A DNA stretch of 52,280 nucleotides from Fibrobacter succinogenes (GTDB lineage Bacteria > Fibrobacterota > Fibrobacteria > Fibrobacterales > Fibrobacteraceae): assembly GCF_902779965.1 (NCBI RefSeq), contig NZ_CACZDK010000025.1, forward strand, positions 1 to 52,280, in the 5' to 3' direction. A program made the translations under genes and the position numbers. Positions 39,064-47,428 of the stretch are shown one piece after another (position 1 is the first letter of the stretch; each line of letters starts with the position of its first letter). Below the pieces are notes generated by a model. It saw nothing but the letters and a program-made list of their open reading frames with translations, did not search any database and was not told where the DNA came from.

Positions 39064-40209
39064 ATGTCGAAATCCGCAAATTATTTTCCCGCTATTGACG
39101 GCCTGCGCCTTCTTGCTAGTCTCAATATTGTTATGCTTCATTTGGGTAGTTCTAGTGCCCTTACGTACATGGCCGATTGCAAATGGGTGATGCCTATTAT
39201 TTCGGCTCCGGCATTTGCGGCGGGAATTTTTTACGTGCTGGCAGGGTTCCTCTTTGCGAGCAAGTATAGCGACCCTGATCGCAGAATCCCTGTGATTCCG
39301 TTCATGTTTGGCCGCATTGCAAAACTGTACCGGTTGCATTTTTTCATGACGCTTCTGATGTTTGTGCTCGTCGTGTTCAAGATGAGCGGTTATACGCATT
39401 TCCCTGCGCTTTCTGAAATTGGCGATTGTGCATCGGCCGGGCTTTCTAAAATGTTCCATCCGTGGCGTAGCCTCTTGATGCACCTTACGCTCACGTGGTC
39501 TATCGCTCCCGATCTAGGCATGAAGTTGAATGAACCTTCTTGGTCCTTGACGAGCTTTTTCCTTTGCTATGCCATTACGCCTTGGTTTAGCCGTTGGCTG
39601 ATTAAGCAGAACCGTCGTACGCTTTGGATGCTGTTTGGCGCTGTATTTATTCCGGGGATTCTTTGGGCGGTTGTTTACGGTAATTCCGGCAATCTTTGGT
39701 TCGACGGGTACGATGCAAAGTACCGGTTCTTCCACATGTTTGCGCCGGTGCGCGTTTTTGAATACTTGTTCGGTATGGTGCTCTATCGCCTTTACAACGA
39801 GGGCGTGTTCGATTTTCTCAAGAAGGATTTTATGAGTGGCATTGCGCAAGCACTTTTGCTCTTGGCGCTTTATGGGAGTCTTTTCCTCATGCGCGCTGAT
39901 GCTAATCCTGGATACAATTACTTTATCCACCATAGCCTCCCGATTTTCATTTACGGCATGTTCGTGGTGAGTCTCCTTTCGGGCAAGGGCTTCTTGGCAA
40001 AGTTCTTCTGCATCCCGCTTGTGCGCCGAATTGGCCGCGCATCGTTCTATCCGTACTTGATCCATCTGCCTATCATTACGTTTGCATGGGGCATTTGCAA
40101 TCTGAATCGCCCGAAGAATACCATCCTTTTGCTCATCTTCGTTTACACCGTCAGCACGCTATACATGGAATTTAAAGTCTGGCGCCGCAAGAAAGCAATT
40201 AGAACTTAG
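39064..40209 (+). CDS. Membrane acyltransferase (acyltransferase 3 / OafA-like)
   Basis: A 381-residue integral membrane protein with about ten hydrophobic segments. The opening FPAIDGLRLLASLNIVMLHL matches the acyltransferase-3 entry motif, with the conserved His in the first membrane helix; GIFYVLAGFLFASKY and FMFGRIAKLYRLHFF follow the family pattern. It should transfer acyl groups (often acetyl) to surface polysaccharide or lipid; the substrate is unknown. ATG 39064 has no recognisable ribosome site and no better start is seen. It sits alone between two kinase/HD-GYP units. The stop codon TAG (40207-40209) lies in the first unit of heptad tract T5, so the tract defines the C-terminus. Confidence 0.85.
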   Translation: MSKSANYFPAIDGLRLLASLNIVMLHLGSSSALTYMADCKWVMPIISAPAFAAGIFYVLAGFLFASKYSDPDRRIPVIPFMFGRIAKLYRLHFFMTLLMFVLVVFKMSGYTHFPALSEIGDCASAGLSKMFHPWRSLLMHLTLTWSIAPDLGMKLNEPSWSLTSFFLCYAITPWFSRWLIKQNRRTLWMLFGAVFIPGILWAVVYGNSGNLWFDGYDAKYRFFHMFAPVRVFEYLFGMVLYRLYNEGVFDFLKKDFMSGIAQALLLLALYGSLFLMRADANPGYNYFIHHSLPIFIYGMFVVSLLSGKGFLAKFFCIPLVRRIGRASFYPYLIHLPIITFAWGICNLNRPKNTILLLIFVYTVSTLYMEFKVWRRKKAIRT

Positions 40210-40276
40210 AGCTTAGAACTTAGAACATTCTCTGTTATCTTTAAGCAATTCTAAGCTCCGCCAACTAAGTTCTAAG
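40203..40276 (+). repeat. Degenerate heptad tract T5, inverted arrangement
   Basis: Left block AACTTAG, AGCTTAG, AACTTAG, AACATTC (40203-40230); right block TTCTAAG, CTCCGCC, AACTAAG, TTCTAAG (40249-40276). The left units are the reverse complement type of the right ones, so the blocks can pair. The first unit supplies the stop codon of the acyltransferase gene. Confidence 0.65.
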
Positions 40277-40398
40277 AGCGAAGCGGGCTAAACAAGCAAA
40301 AATTCAAGTCTATATTCGTCTTTCCGAAAACAAGTCTCGAAAATAAGTGTATTTTATACTATAGGGCAACCGCTAATGGTTGTTTGGAAGGGATATTC

Positions 40399-42804
40399 TT
40401 GTCGGAGGAACTGCAAATCATGGACTGCCTTGAATCGTCAGACTTGACGCATGCGATTCTTTCTAGTGCAGGTCTCGGCTTGTGGACCATCGAACTTGAC
40501 GATGGCAAGCCTCCTAGATTGTACGCAGACAAAGCATTCCTCCAAACTCTTGGTTTACCCGAAGAAACGCTCCCCGAAGATCTTTACAATTTATGGTGCA
40601 ATAACATTGACCTCTCGTATTACGAGGCGTTTGCGGAATCTATCGAGCAAATGACTCGCGGTGAAATGTCTGAACTGGAGTACGCATGGAACCATGAGAC
40701 GCGTGGGATTATCTACCTCAGAAGTCACGGTGGCCGAAATAAAGAATACACACGCGGTGTACGGCTAGAAGGGTGTTCTGAGGATGTTACCGACCAGATT
40801 GAGTTCAAGATGCACTTGCGTGAACTGGCTCAGTATTCCGATATTGCAAATACGCTTGGTGATGGCTTCGATAACATATACTATGTCGATACGAATGATA
40901 ATTCTTTTATCGAATTTAACGCCCAAGGGGTTGTGAAAAATCTTGATGTCAAAACGTGCAACAATTTTTTTCAGGGATTTGAACAAGCATTAGAAAAAGT
41001 GGTTTATCGGGACGATTGGGATGCTGTCAAGGATTTTGTCAATAAAGAAAAACTCTTGAGCGGCCTGGAAAAAGATCGCGCCGTGTCTGTTGCTTTCCGT
41101 TTTTTCACTGATAATCGGTTGGTGTATTACCGTTTAAAGGCTGCGAAAACTCCCGATTCCGATAGCCATATTGTGGTGACTCTTGAAAACGTAGACGAAG
41201 AAGAAACCGCCAAGGCCGAACGCAAGGCTATTGCCGTTCGAGACATGGCTGTGATTTCGGGTTTGTCCGATGACTTTGGTTGCGTGGTCTACGTCGATTA
41301 CGATACGCTTTCCGAAGCGCATTATCGCTTTGATCCAGTGTTCGAAAAATTTGTGCCGGGTTGGTCTAAAATTGATAATTTTGGGAAGCGTCTGGAACTC
41401 CTCGTCAATACGGTTGTGCACCCTAGCGACCGCGAAGCGTTCTGTGCGGCAACGGAACCTGCAAAAGTTCTCGAAATGGTCGAGCGCGAGCACATGTATT
41501 TCGTCAATTTCAGATTGCAAATCGATGGCGAAGATATTTACTACCAAATCAAGTTCGTAAAAGATGAAAATTCCAAGAATCACGTGATTGCGGGTTTCCA
41601 TAGTGTCGATGCCGAAACAAAACGTGAAATGGCGAGTCTCGAAAAAGCGGAACTGGCAAACAAGGCAAAGAGTGCGTTCCTCTTTAACATGTCGCATGAT
41701 ATCCGCACACCGCTCAATGCGATGATTGGCTTTACCGACATGGCGGTGAAAAATATCGACGACAAGGCAAAGGCGCTTGATTGCTTGAGTAAATCTAAGC
41801 TTTCGAGTGAACATCTTTTGTCTCTGATTAATGACGTTTTGGACATGTCGCGCATTGAAAGCGGTAAGGTCGAGCTGGATTTGAACCCGGTTAATTTGGA
41901 TGAAAACGGTGATGACATCGTTCCCATGCTGACGTCGCTTGCCGAAAAGAAAAATGTCCGATTTGAATTTGTGCGTCATGACGTCAAGAACCGCTATGTC
42001 TATGTGGATTTCTTGCGCATGAATCAGGTGGTTATCAACGTCGTTTCTAATGCTGTAAAATACACGCCATCGGGAGGCTCTGTTCTCGTTGACATTAGCG
42101 AAATTCCTTCAGACCGCGAAGGGTACGGGATGTACCAATTCATTATCCAGGATACTGGAATCGGTATGAGCCCGGAATACTTGCAACACCTCTTTGATGA
42201 ATTTTCCCGTGAAAGAACATCTACGGTCAGTAAGCAGCAGGGAACAGGCCTTGGCCTTGCCATCACCAAGCGCATTGTCGATATGATGGAAGGCTCTATT
42301 AATGTAGAAAGCAAGGTGGGTGAAGGTTCCAAGTTTACGATTTGCATCCCCTTGCGTATTCAAGAAAATCCAGAAGCGGTAGAGCAGGTTCGCTTTGTGC
42401 ATTCTGAACGCGAAATCATTTCGTTTGAAGGGTTCAGAGTCCTCGTTGTCGAAGACAATGAATTGAATCTCGAAATTTCGAGAGATGTTCTTGAAAGCGC
42501 TGGCATTGTTGTCGATTCGGCTGAAGACGGTTCCGTTGCCGTTGAGCGCTTAAAAGAAGTGGGCGCCGATTACTACGATTGCATTTTGATGGATATCCAG
42601 ATGCCGGTAATGGATGGCTTCGAGGCGACACGAATTATCCGTAAAATGTTCCCGGATAAGCGAATCCCAATTATTGCACTTTCGGCCAATGCGTTTGACG
42701 AGGATCGTAGCAAGTCTGTTGATGCGGGAATGGACGGACACTTGGCAAAGCCCATCGTCATCGCTCAACTCGAAGACGCATTGAAGAAATTCTTGAGGAA
42801 ATAA
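40399..42804 (+). CDS. Hybrid sensor histidine kinase with PAS domains and receiver
   Basis: An 801-residue soluble kinase. An N-terminal PAS (about 10-120, AGLGLWTIELDDGKPP) and two PAS-like repeats (around YYVDTNDNS and VVYVDYDTLS) resemble those of the kinase at 33694. HisKA has His433 in NMSHDIRTPLNAMIGF; HATPase has VVSNAVKYTPSGG and GTGLGLAITKRIV; one C-terminal receiver (about 685-800) has Asp732 in LMDIQMPVMDG. The start is uncertain: TTG 40399 (AAGGG 6 nt upstream) is used, but ATG 40420 with GGAGG 12 nt upstream is a fair alternative. It converges on the Hpt/HD-GYP pair, repeating the arrangement at 33694-38842. Confidence 0.88.
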   Translation: MSEELQIMDCLESSDLTHAILSSAGLGLWTIELDDGKPPRLYADKAFLQTLGLPEETLPEDLYNLWCNNIDLSYYEAFAESIEQMTRGEMSELEYAWNHETRGIIYLRSHGGRNKEYTRGVRLEGCSEDVTDQIEFKMHLRELAQYSDIANTLGDGFDNIYYVDTNDNSFIEFNAQGVVKNLDVKTCNNFFQGFEQALEKVVYRDDWDAVKDFVNKEKLLSGLEKDRAVSVAFRFFTDNRLVYYRLKAAKTPDSDSHIVVTLENVDEEETAKAERKAIAVRDMAVISGLSDDFGCVVYVDYDTLSEAHYRFDPVFEKFVPGWSKIDNFGKRLELLVNTVVHPSDREAFCAATEPAKVLEMVEREHMYFVNFRLQIDGEDIYYQIKFVKDENSKNHVIAGFHSVDAETKREMASLEKAELANKAKSAFLFNMSHDIRTPLNAMIGFTDMAVKNIDDKAKALDCLSKSKLSSEHLLSLINDVLDMSRIESGKVELDLNPVNLDENGDDIVPMLTSLAEKKNVRFEFVRHDVKNRYVYVDFLRMNQVVINVVSNAVKYTPSGGSVLVDISEIPSDREGYGMYQFIIQDTGIGMSPEYLQHLFDEFSRERTSTVSKQQGTGLGLAITKRIVDMMEGSINVESKVGEGSKFTICIPLRIQENPEAVEQVRFVHSEREIISFEGFRVLVVEDNELNLEISRDVLESAGIVVDSAEDGSVAVERLKEVGADYYDCILMDIQMPVMDGFEATRIIRKMFPDKRIPIIALSANAFDEDRSKSVDAGMDGHLAKPIVIAQLEDALKKFLRK

Positions 42805-42814
42805 GAACCGACAG

Positions 42815-42905
42815 CCACTAGCCACTAACCACTAATCACTAATCACTAATCACTAACCACTGTCTACTGTCTACTTCCTACTGTCTACTTCCTACTACTC
42901 ACTAC
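42815..42905 (+). repeat. Degenerate heptad tract T6: 13 units of YYACTNN
   Basis: Thirteen uninterrupted 7-nt units from CCACTAG to TCACTAC, all fitting YYACTNN. It fills the gap between two convergent genes and its last unit contains the Hpt stop codon (42902-42904, minus strand). No classical terminator is present here. Confidence 0.85.
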
Positions 42906-43255
42906 CCGTCCAGCTGCTTAATCCCTTCCACGGCGGCTTTGTAATCCAATTCCACCTTTTCTAAAAGCGCGGGCGAATTAGCCGTAAATGCACCTGGTCG
43001 CAAATCTTCGGTAAGCTCACTGCTCGATGTTGAAAGCTTGTTCAAACCGAGGTTTGCTGCCACGCCCTTAAGCGTATGGGCTGCACGGAATGCCGTTTGC
43101 GAATCATTGCTCGCAAAGGCGTTCTTAAGCTCGGTTAAGCTTGGGTCGCTGAGGAACAGCTTCAAATATTTCACGACACGGGATTCCATGCGGAGTCTTT
43201 CAAGTACTTCGTCTAATGATTCGTCGATAGAGCTATAAAATTCAGAGAGAGTCAT
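42902..43255 (-). CDS. Hpt phosphotransfer protein
   Basis: A 117-residue helical protein. AAHTLKGVAANLG around His60 is the Hpt phosphorylation motif. It should relay phosphate between hybrid kinases and a response regulator. Start 43255 is chosen over 43264 because AAAAAGG directly abuts the upstream ATG, while it is 8 nt from the second ATG. It lies 15 nt downstream of the HD-GYP gene on the same strand, so the two are co-transcribed, and the relay is probably kinase receiver to Hpt to HD-GYP receiver (inference). It is the only Hpt in the window and could serve all three hybrid kinases. Confidence 0.87.
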   Translation of the reverse strand: MTLSEFYSSIDESLDEVLERLRMESRVVKYLKLFLSDPSLTELKNAFASNDSQTAFRAAHTLKGVAANLGLNKLSTSSSELTEDLRPGAFTANSPALLEKVELDYKAAVEGIKQLDG

Positions 43256-43270
43256 AACAAACATCCTTTT

Positions 43271-44812
43271 TTATTGTAATACATCAATATGTCCATACAT
43301 CGACGTGAGCACGGGAACTTCGTTTTGGCCTTTGGTCCAAATCTGAAGGACCTTGACATTGCAAGGAGTGCTCTTTCCGTCAATGTTGAATGCCTGCTTG
43401 ATTAAAGTAGGCTTTTCTTTTGGCGCGGTATGGCGCCTTAAAATCTTTTTGATTTTTTCCAGATTTTCGATAGCCGCTTTGCTTTGTTCTTTATCGTTAG
43501 GTCTATAATCGTCAATAATAGTTCTTGGCAACCCCAATTTTTGGGATGCTTTTGAAGAAAGTTTCATGACGCCTGGCGTATAGGAGTATTCAAAGAGAAT
43601 CCCGTTCAACATGGATTCAAAGAAATGAGACTTTTTACGCTCGTCGATAAACTGCCTGAACACCTGATTGTAAATGGGGTGTTTGCTGTGGTTCATCATG
43701 GCGTCAGCGATGTAGAAGAAGTCCTTGTCTGCCTGCTTGCTCCAATCGAACGCCTGTAATGAAATCACGAGCTTGTCGGCGATGGCGTCGAAGCATTCTA
43801 TCAAAAGCGGGTTGAATACGCCGCATTCGTTGTTGTGGATCATCTCGAGCGCCTTTTCGTGCGTGAAAGCTTTCTTGTAGCAGCGTTCGCTTGTAAGCGC
43901 GTCGTACACGTCCGCGATAGACACAATTTGGGCCGTTATAGGAATTTCATCCCCTTTGAGCCCATCGGGGTATCCATTGCCGTCCCAGCGTTCATGGTGC
44001 CAACGACAAATTTCGTAGGCGTACTTCATCAAGGGCTCGTCTTTTCCGACCGGAACTGCGTTGAGCATCTGGGCGCAGTTTATGGTATGCTCCTTCATGA
44101 TTTCGAATTCTTCTTTCGTAAGCTTGCCGGGCTTGTTCAAAATTTCATCTGGAATCGTGATTTTCCCGATATCGTGCATGGACGAGGCCGTGCAGATAAC
44201 GCCGATATCGTTCTTGTTGATATTGTATTTTGTGATATTGTATCTTTTGCACCGGCGCAAAAGTTCGCGCAAAAGCATTTCGGTAATCGTATTGATGTGC
44301 AGTACGTGCATCCCGCTTTCGCCATTGCGGAATTCCACGATATGGCTAAGCATAGTCACCATCATGCTGTTGTTGCGCGTTTTTTCATAAATCTGGTTTA
44401 AGACGAGGTCCGAAAGGCTCTTTTGTTTTTTGTAAAGGCGAATCGTGTTGTTCACTCGGTTCTTGAGCACCATTTCGTCGAACGGTCGCCCGATAAAATC
44501 CGTAACGCCGAGCATGTATGCGCCTTCTACGAGCGAATGTGCCGTTTCCGCAGAAATCATGATGACCGGTATTTCGTTAATCCAGCCATTTTTGTTCATG
44601 ATGGTAAGCACTTCTATACCGTCTTTTTCGGGCATCACCATGTCGAGAAGTACAAGCGAAATTTCGGAGGTTTTTTCCCTGAGCAAAAGGAGTGCTTCGT
44701 TTCCGTTTTGGGCTTCTATGATATCGTATTTATTGCCGAGTATATCGGATAACAGGGCTCTGTTCATGGCCACATCATCAACAATCAGTATAAGAGGGCG
44801 CTTTTCATCCAT
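43271..44812 (-). CDS. Response regulator with HD-GYP phosphodiesterase and C-terminal PAS-like domain (second copy)
   Basis: A 513-residue paralogue of the protein at 37319-38842, with the same order of parts: receiver (phosphoacceptor Asp57 in LVLLDMVMPEKDG), HD-GYP (MHDIGKI, HHERWDGNGYP, DVYDALTSERCYKKAF) and a PAS-like C-terminus (about 390-513, FEYSYTPGVMKLSSKASQKL). All metal-binding and GYP residues are present, so active cyclic di-GMP hydrolysis is expected. Start 44812 (AAAGGA 9 nt upstream) is preferred over 44842. It is divergent from the kinase at 45022 and co-directional with the Hpt gene. Confidence 0.88.
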   Translation of the reverse strand: MDEKRPLILIVDDVAMNRALLSDILGNKYDIIEAQNGNEALLLLREKTSEISLVLLDMVMPEKDGIEVLTIMNKNGWINEIPVIMISAETAHSLVEGAYMLGVTDFIGRPFDEMVLKNRVNNTIRLYKKQKSLSDLVLNQIYEKTRNNSMMVTMLSHIVEFRNGESGMHVLHINTITEMLLRELLRRCKRYNITKYNINKNDIGVICTASSMHDIGKITIPDEILNKPGKLTKEEFEIMKEHTINCAQMLNAVPVGKDEPLMKYAYEICRWHHERWDGNGYPDGLKGDEIPITAQIVSIADVYDALTSERCYKKAFTHEKALEMIHNNECGVFNPLLIECFDAIADKLVISLQAFDWSKQADKDFFYIADAMMNHSKHPIYNQVFRQFIDERKKSHFFESMLNGILFEYSYTPGVMKLSSKASQKLGLPRTIIDDYRPNDKEQSKAAIENLEKIKKILRRHTAPKEKPTLIKQAFNIDGKSTPCNVKVLQIWTKGQNEVPVLTSMYGHIDVLQ

Positions 44813-45021
44813 AAACGCGATTCCTTTAAATCCCAAATACAATGCATATTAAATGTATATAATTTTTAATATTTTGCGTAAGAAAAATGTAACTTCGTCG
44901 AAATTATTGTTCGAGGTCACAAGCCAAATACTGTGCTAAAATGTTCAATATTGCCTTTTTTATTAAAATTGTATATGTTTTTGTAATATAAATGTAAGAT
45001 TATTTGGCAGGATGTTTGCTT

Positions 45022-47286
45022 ATGCGTGCAAAAATCTTCGTTTTTTTGCTTTTTTTGTTGCTAGGGGGGTATGCCTATGCGGGCCCACAAAAAATAAAAG
45101 TGGGCTTTTTCGCTAGTTCCGGTTACCACGAAATTTCCGATAATGGTGAAATTGAAGGATATGGTTATGAACTGTTCCGTCGCCTGTCCCGCTATGCCAA
45201 TTTGAATTTTGAATATGTTTTCCGCAACAGAACTCGTGACGATATGTTGCGCATGCTCGAAAATGGCGAAATTGATGCCGTTGTGCCCGTGAATAAGACG
45301 AAAGAATTGGAAAACTTGTTCGCCTTCTCGTTGCCGGTAGGGCTAAATTCAGATTATATCGTTGTTCGTAAATCAGATTCGACGTTGCTGGATGAAATTG
45401 ACTATGCGATTGACCAGATGGATTTGACAGAACCGAACTGGAAGAATCAGATGTATCGCAAGTATTTCGGAGACGATGTGCTGGATGTATCTGTGCTTAC
45501 CGAGCGTGAACGCAAGTATTTGCAGGAGTTTCGCAGTGCAGACCGCATGCTCAAGGTGTCTGTTCGTAATGCTGTATTTCCGTATGCTTATGTCGATAAT
45601 GGTATTCCGAAAGGAATTTTGTTAGACATCTTTGCCGAAATTGCGCTCCATAATGGTTTGAAATATGAATTTGTTGCTAATGACGATTCCAGAAAAACGG
45701 TGATTGTACTTGATGGCCGCTATAACATGGATGGCGGTGATGACTCGTGGGTGTTTACTCCGCAATATCTTCACGAACAAGTGCTAGCCGGTTACGATAG
45801 CTTGCTGTATGGAATGTGCATTGCTGTGCCGAGAAATTCCCCGCGTGAACTCGCTTCCATTTTGACGAAGGGCGTTTTAGCCCTATCTCCAAAGACCGTA
45901 CGTTCAAAGGTGACAAAGTATGCCGGGTTCCGTATACCTAATTATTCGGGCGAATTGCTGCATAAGCATTCCCGCGTGGCGATTGTATTTGGATCGATCT
46001 TTGTGCTTTTGGGAATTGGCTTGATTGCATCTCTTGTGTTGCTTTCGTTTAGGCGTAAGCTGAAAACTCGACAAAATGAATTGACCTATAAACTGCGCGA
46101 AGCCAATGCGTTTGCCGCCGAAGCGAAAGAGGCAAAATCTAAATTCCTCCTCAATATGAGTCACGATATCCGCACTCCGATGAATGCGATTATTGGCTAT
46201 GCGGATCGTGCCGAGCGCCATATCAAAAACACCGCCTATGTGCAGGATGCTCTGAAAAAAATCCACATGTCGGGAGGTTATTTACTACAGCTGATTGAAG
46301 AAGTACTTGATATGGCTAGAATCGAGTCTGGGCAGATGACGATCAAGGAACGTATGGTGAATTTGACCTCTTGCATGACTGATCTTTGCGAAAGTTTTGT
46401 CCCCATGATGACCCAAAAGAATCTTTCGTTTATTTGGGACTTTTCTGCGGTTAAGAATAAGTTTGTCATGGTCAACGTGAATAGCCTTCGCCAAATCATG
46501 TACAACATTATATCGAATGCCCAGAAGTTTACGACTTATGGTGGGCGTGTCGTTTTTGTCATCGATGAACTGCCTTGCCAAGTGGATGGCTATACGGTGT
46601 TTGACTTTGAAATTAGCGACAACGGGCTTGGTATGTCCAAGGCGTTTTTGGAGCATATTTTTGAAGAATTTGCGCGTGAACAAAATTCGACGCAAAGTAG
46701 GTTGCAGGGGACCGGGCTTGGCATGTCCATTGTAAAGCGGCTTGCCGATATTATCGGAGCCGAAATCAATATCCAAAGCGAAATTGGACTTGGAACGACT
46801 GTTCACGTGCGTACGCAGCTCAAGATTGCAACAGAAAAAGATGTCGCTTTAGATCGTGGCGAAAATAGCGCGCTCGATGATGACCATTTTTTGAAGGGCA
46901 AGCATGTCTTGCTTGTTGAGGATAACGAGTTCAATAGGGAAGTCGCCCAGGACTTTTTGCAAGATGCCGAAATGACTGTAGATATGGCTGAAAATGGACT
47001 CGAAGCTGTGACTCGGGTTCGTGAACATTCTCCAGATTTTTATGACTGCATTTTGATGGATGTGCAGATGCCGGTCATGGATGGCTATGAAGCGACAAAA
47101 GCCATTCGAAAGATTTATCCGGACACAAGAATTCCGATTATCGCATTGTCCGCAAATGCTTTTGAAGAGGATCGTCAGAAATCTCTTGCCGCTGGAATGG
47201 ACGATCATTTGTCGAAACCCTTTGTGGTTGCGAAAGTTCTAGAGACGATGAACGCTCTAATGCAAAGAAAAGTTAACGTAACTTAG
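45022..47286 (+). CDS. Membrane hybrid histidine kinase with periplasmic solute-binding-type sensor
   Basis: A 754-residue BvgS/EvgS-like kinase. Signal peptide or anchor about 1-20, then a periplasmic sensor of two PBPb-like segments (about 22-165 and 175-300, KIKVGFFASSGYHEI and LKVSVRNAVFPYAYVDNGI). Both segments look shortened compared with a full solute-binding fold. Membrane helix about 319-344. HisKA His381 in NMSHDIRTPMNAIIGY, HATPase with GTGLGMSIVKRL, receiver with Asp680 in LMDVQMPVMDG. It is the only membrane-bound kinase here and the likeliest to sense an external sugar or amino acid. Start 45022 (AGGA 9 nt upstream) is preferred over TTG 45004. It is divergent from the HD-GYP gene and lies upstream of the GH8 gene. 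Confidence 0.9.
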   Translation: MRAKIFVFLLFLLLGGYAYAGPQKIKVGFFASSGYHEISDNGEIEGYGYELFRRLSRYANLNFEYVFRNRTRDDMLRMLENGEIDAVVPVNKTKELENLFAFSLPVGLNSDYIVVRKSDSTLLDEIDYAIDQMDLTEPNWKNQMYRKYFGDDVLDVSVLTERERKYLQEFRSADRMLKVSVRNAVFPYAYVDNGIPKGILLDIFAEIALHNGLKYEFVANDDSRKTVIVLDGRYNMDGGDDSWVFTPQYLHEQVLAGYDSLLYGMCIAVPRNSPRELASILTKGVLALSPKTVRSKVTKYAGFRIPNYSGELLHKHSRVAIVFGSIFVLLGIGLIASLVLLSFRRKLKTRQNELTYKLREANAFAAEAKEAKSKFLLNMSHDIRTPMNAIIGYADRAERHIKNTAYVQDALKKIHMSGGYLLQLIEEVLDMARIESGQMTIKERMVNLTSCMTDLCESFVPMMTQKNLSFIWDFSAVKNKFVMVNVNSLRQIMYNIISNAQKFTTYGGRVVFVIDELPCQVDGYTVFDFEISDNGLGMSKAFLEHIFEEFAREQNSTQSRLQGTGLGMSIVKRLADIIGAEINIQSEIGLGTTVHVRTQLKIATEKDVALDRGENSALDDDHFLKGKHVLLVEDNEFNREVAQDFLQDAEMTVDMAENGLEAVTRVREHSPDFYDCILMDVQMPVMDGYEATKAIRKIYPDTRIPIIALSANAFEEDRQKSLAAGMDDHLSKPFVVAKVLETMNALMQRKVNVT

Positions 47287-47369
47287 TGTGCAGGAACGTT
47301 TTAAGAACACTTTTTTGTGATTTCTCGCATTATGTCAATCCTTTTACATAATAAGGGTTGAAATTTTTT

Positions 47370-47384
47370 ATAGTTTCAAACTAT
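47370..47384. promoter_or_regulatory. Palindrome in the GH8 promoter region
   Basis: ATAGTTTCAAACTAT, 7-bp arms with a 1-nt centre, 44 nt before ATG 47429. It overlaps TATAGT, a candidate -10 at 47369-47374. The spacer is too short for an RNA hairpin, which favours a protein-binding site. A half-match TTGACATAATG (minus strand) lies upstream near 47329-47339. Confidence 0.4.
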
Positions 47385-47428
47385 CTTTTACCTTGGATGG
47401 GTGAAATCTTTTTTTTAAAGGAATTCAT

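Noticed and set aside
42815-42905. Possible CRISPR array
   Set aside because: The period is 7 nt with no spacers, and there are no cas genes nearby. It is a simple degenerate heptad tract.
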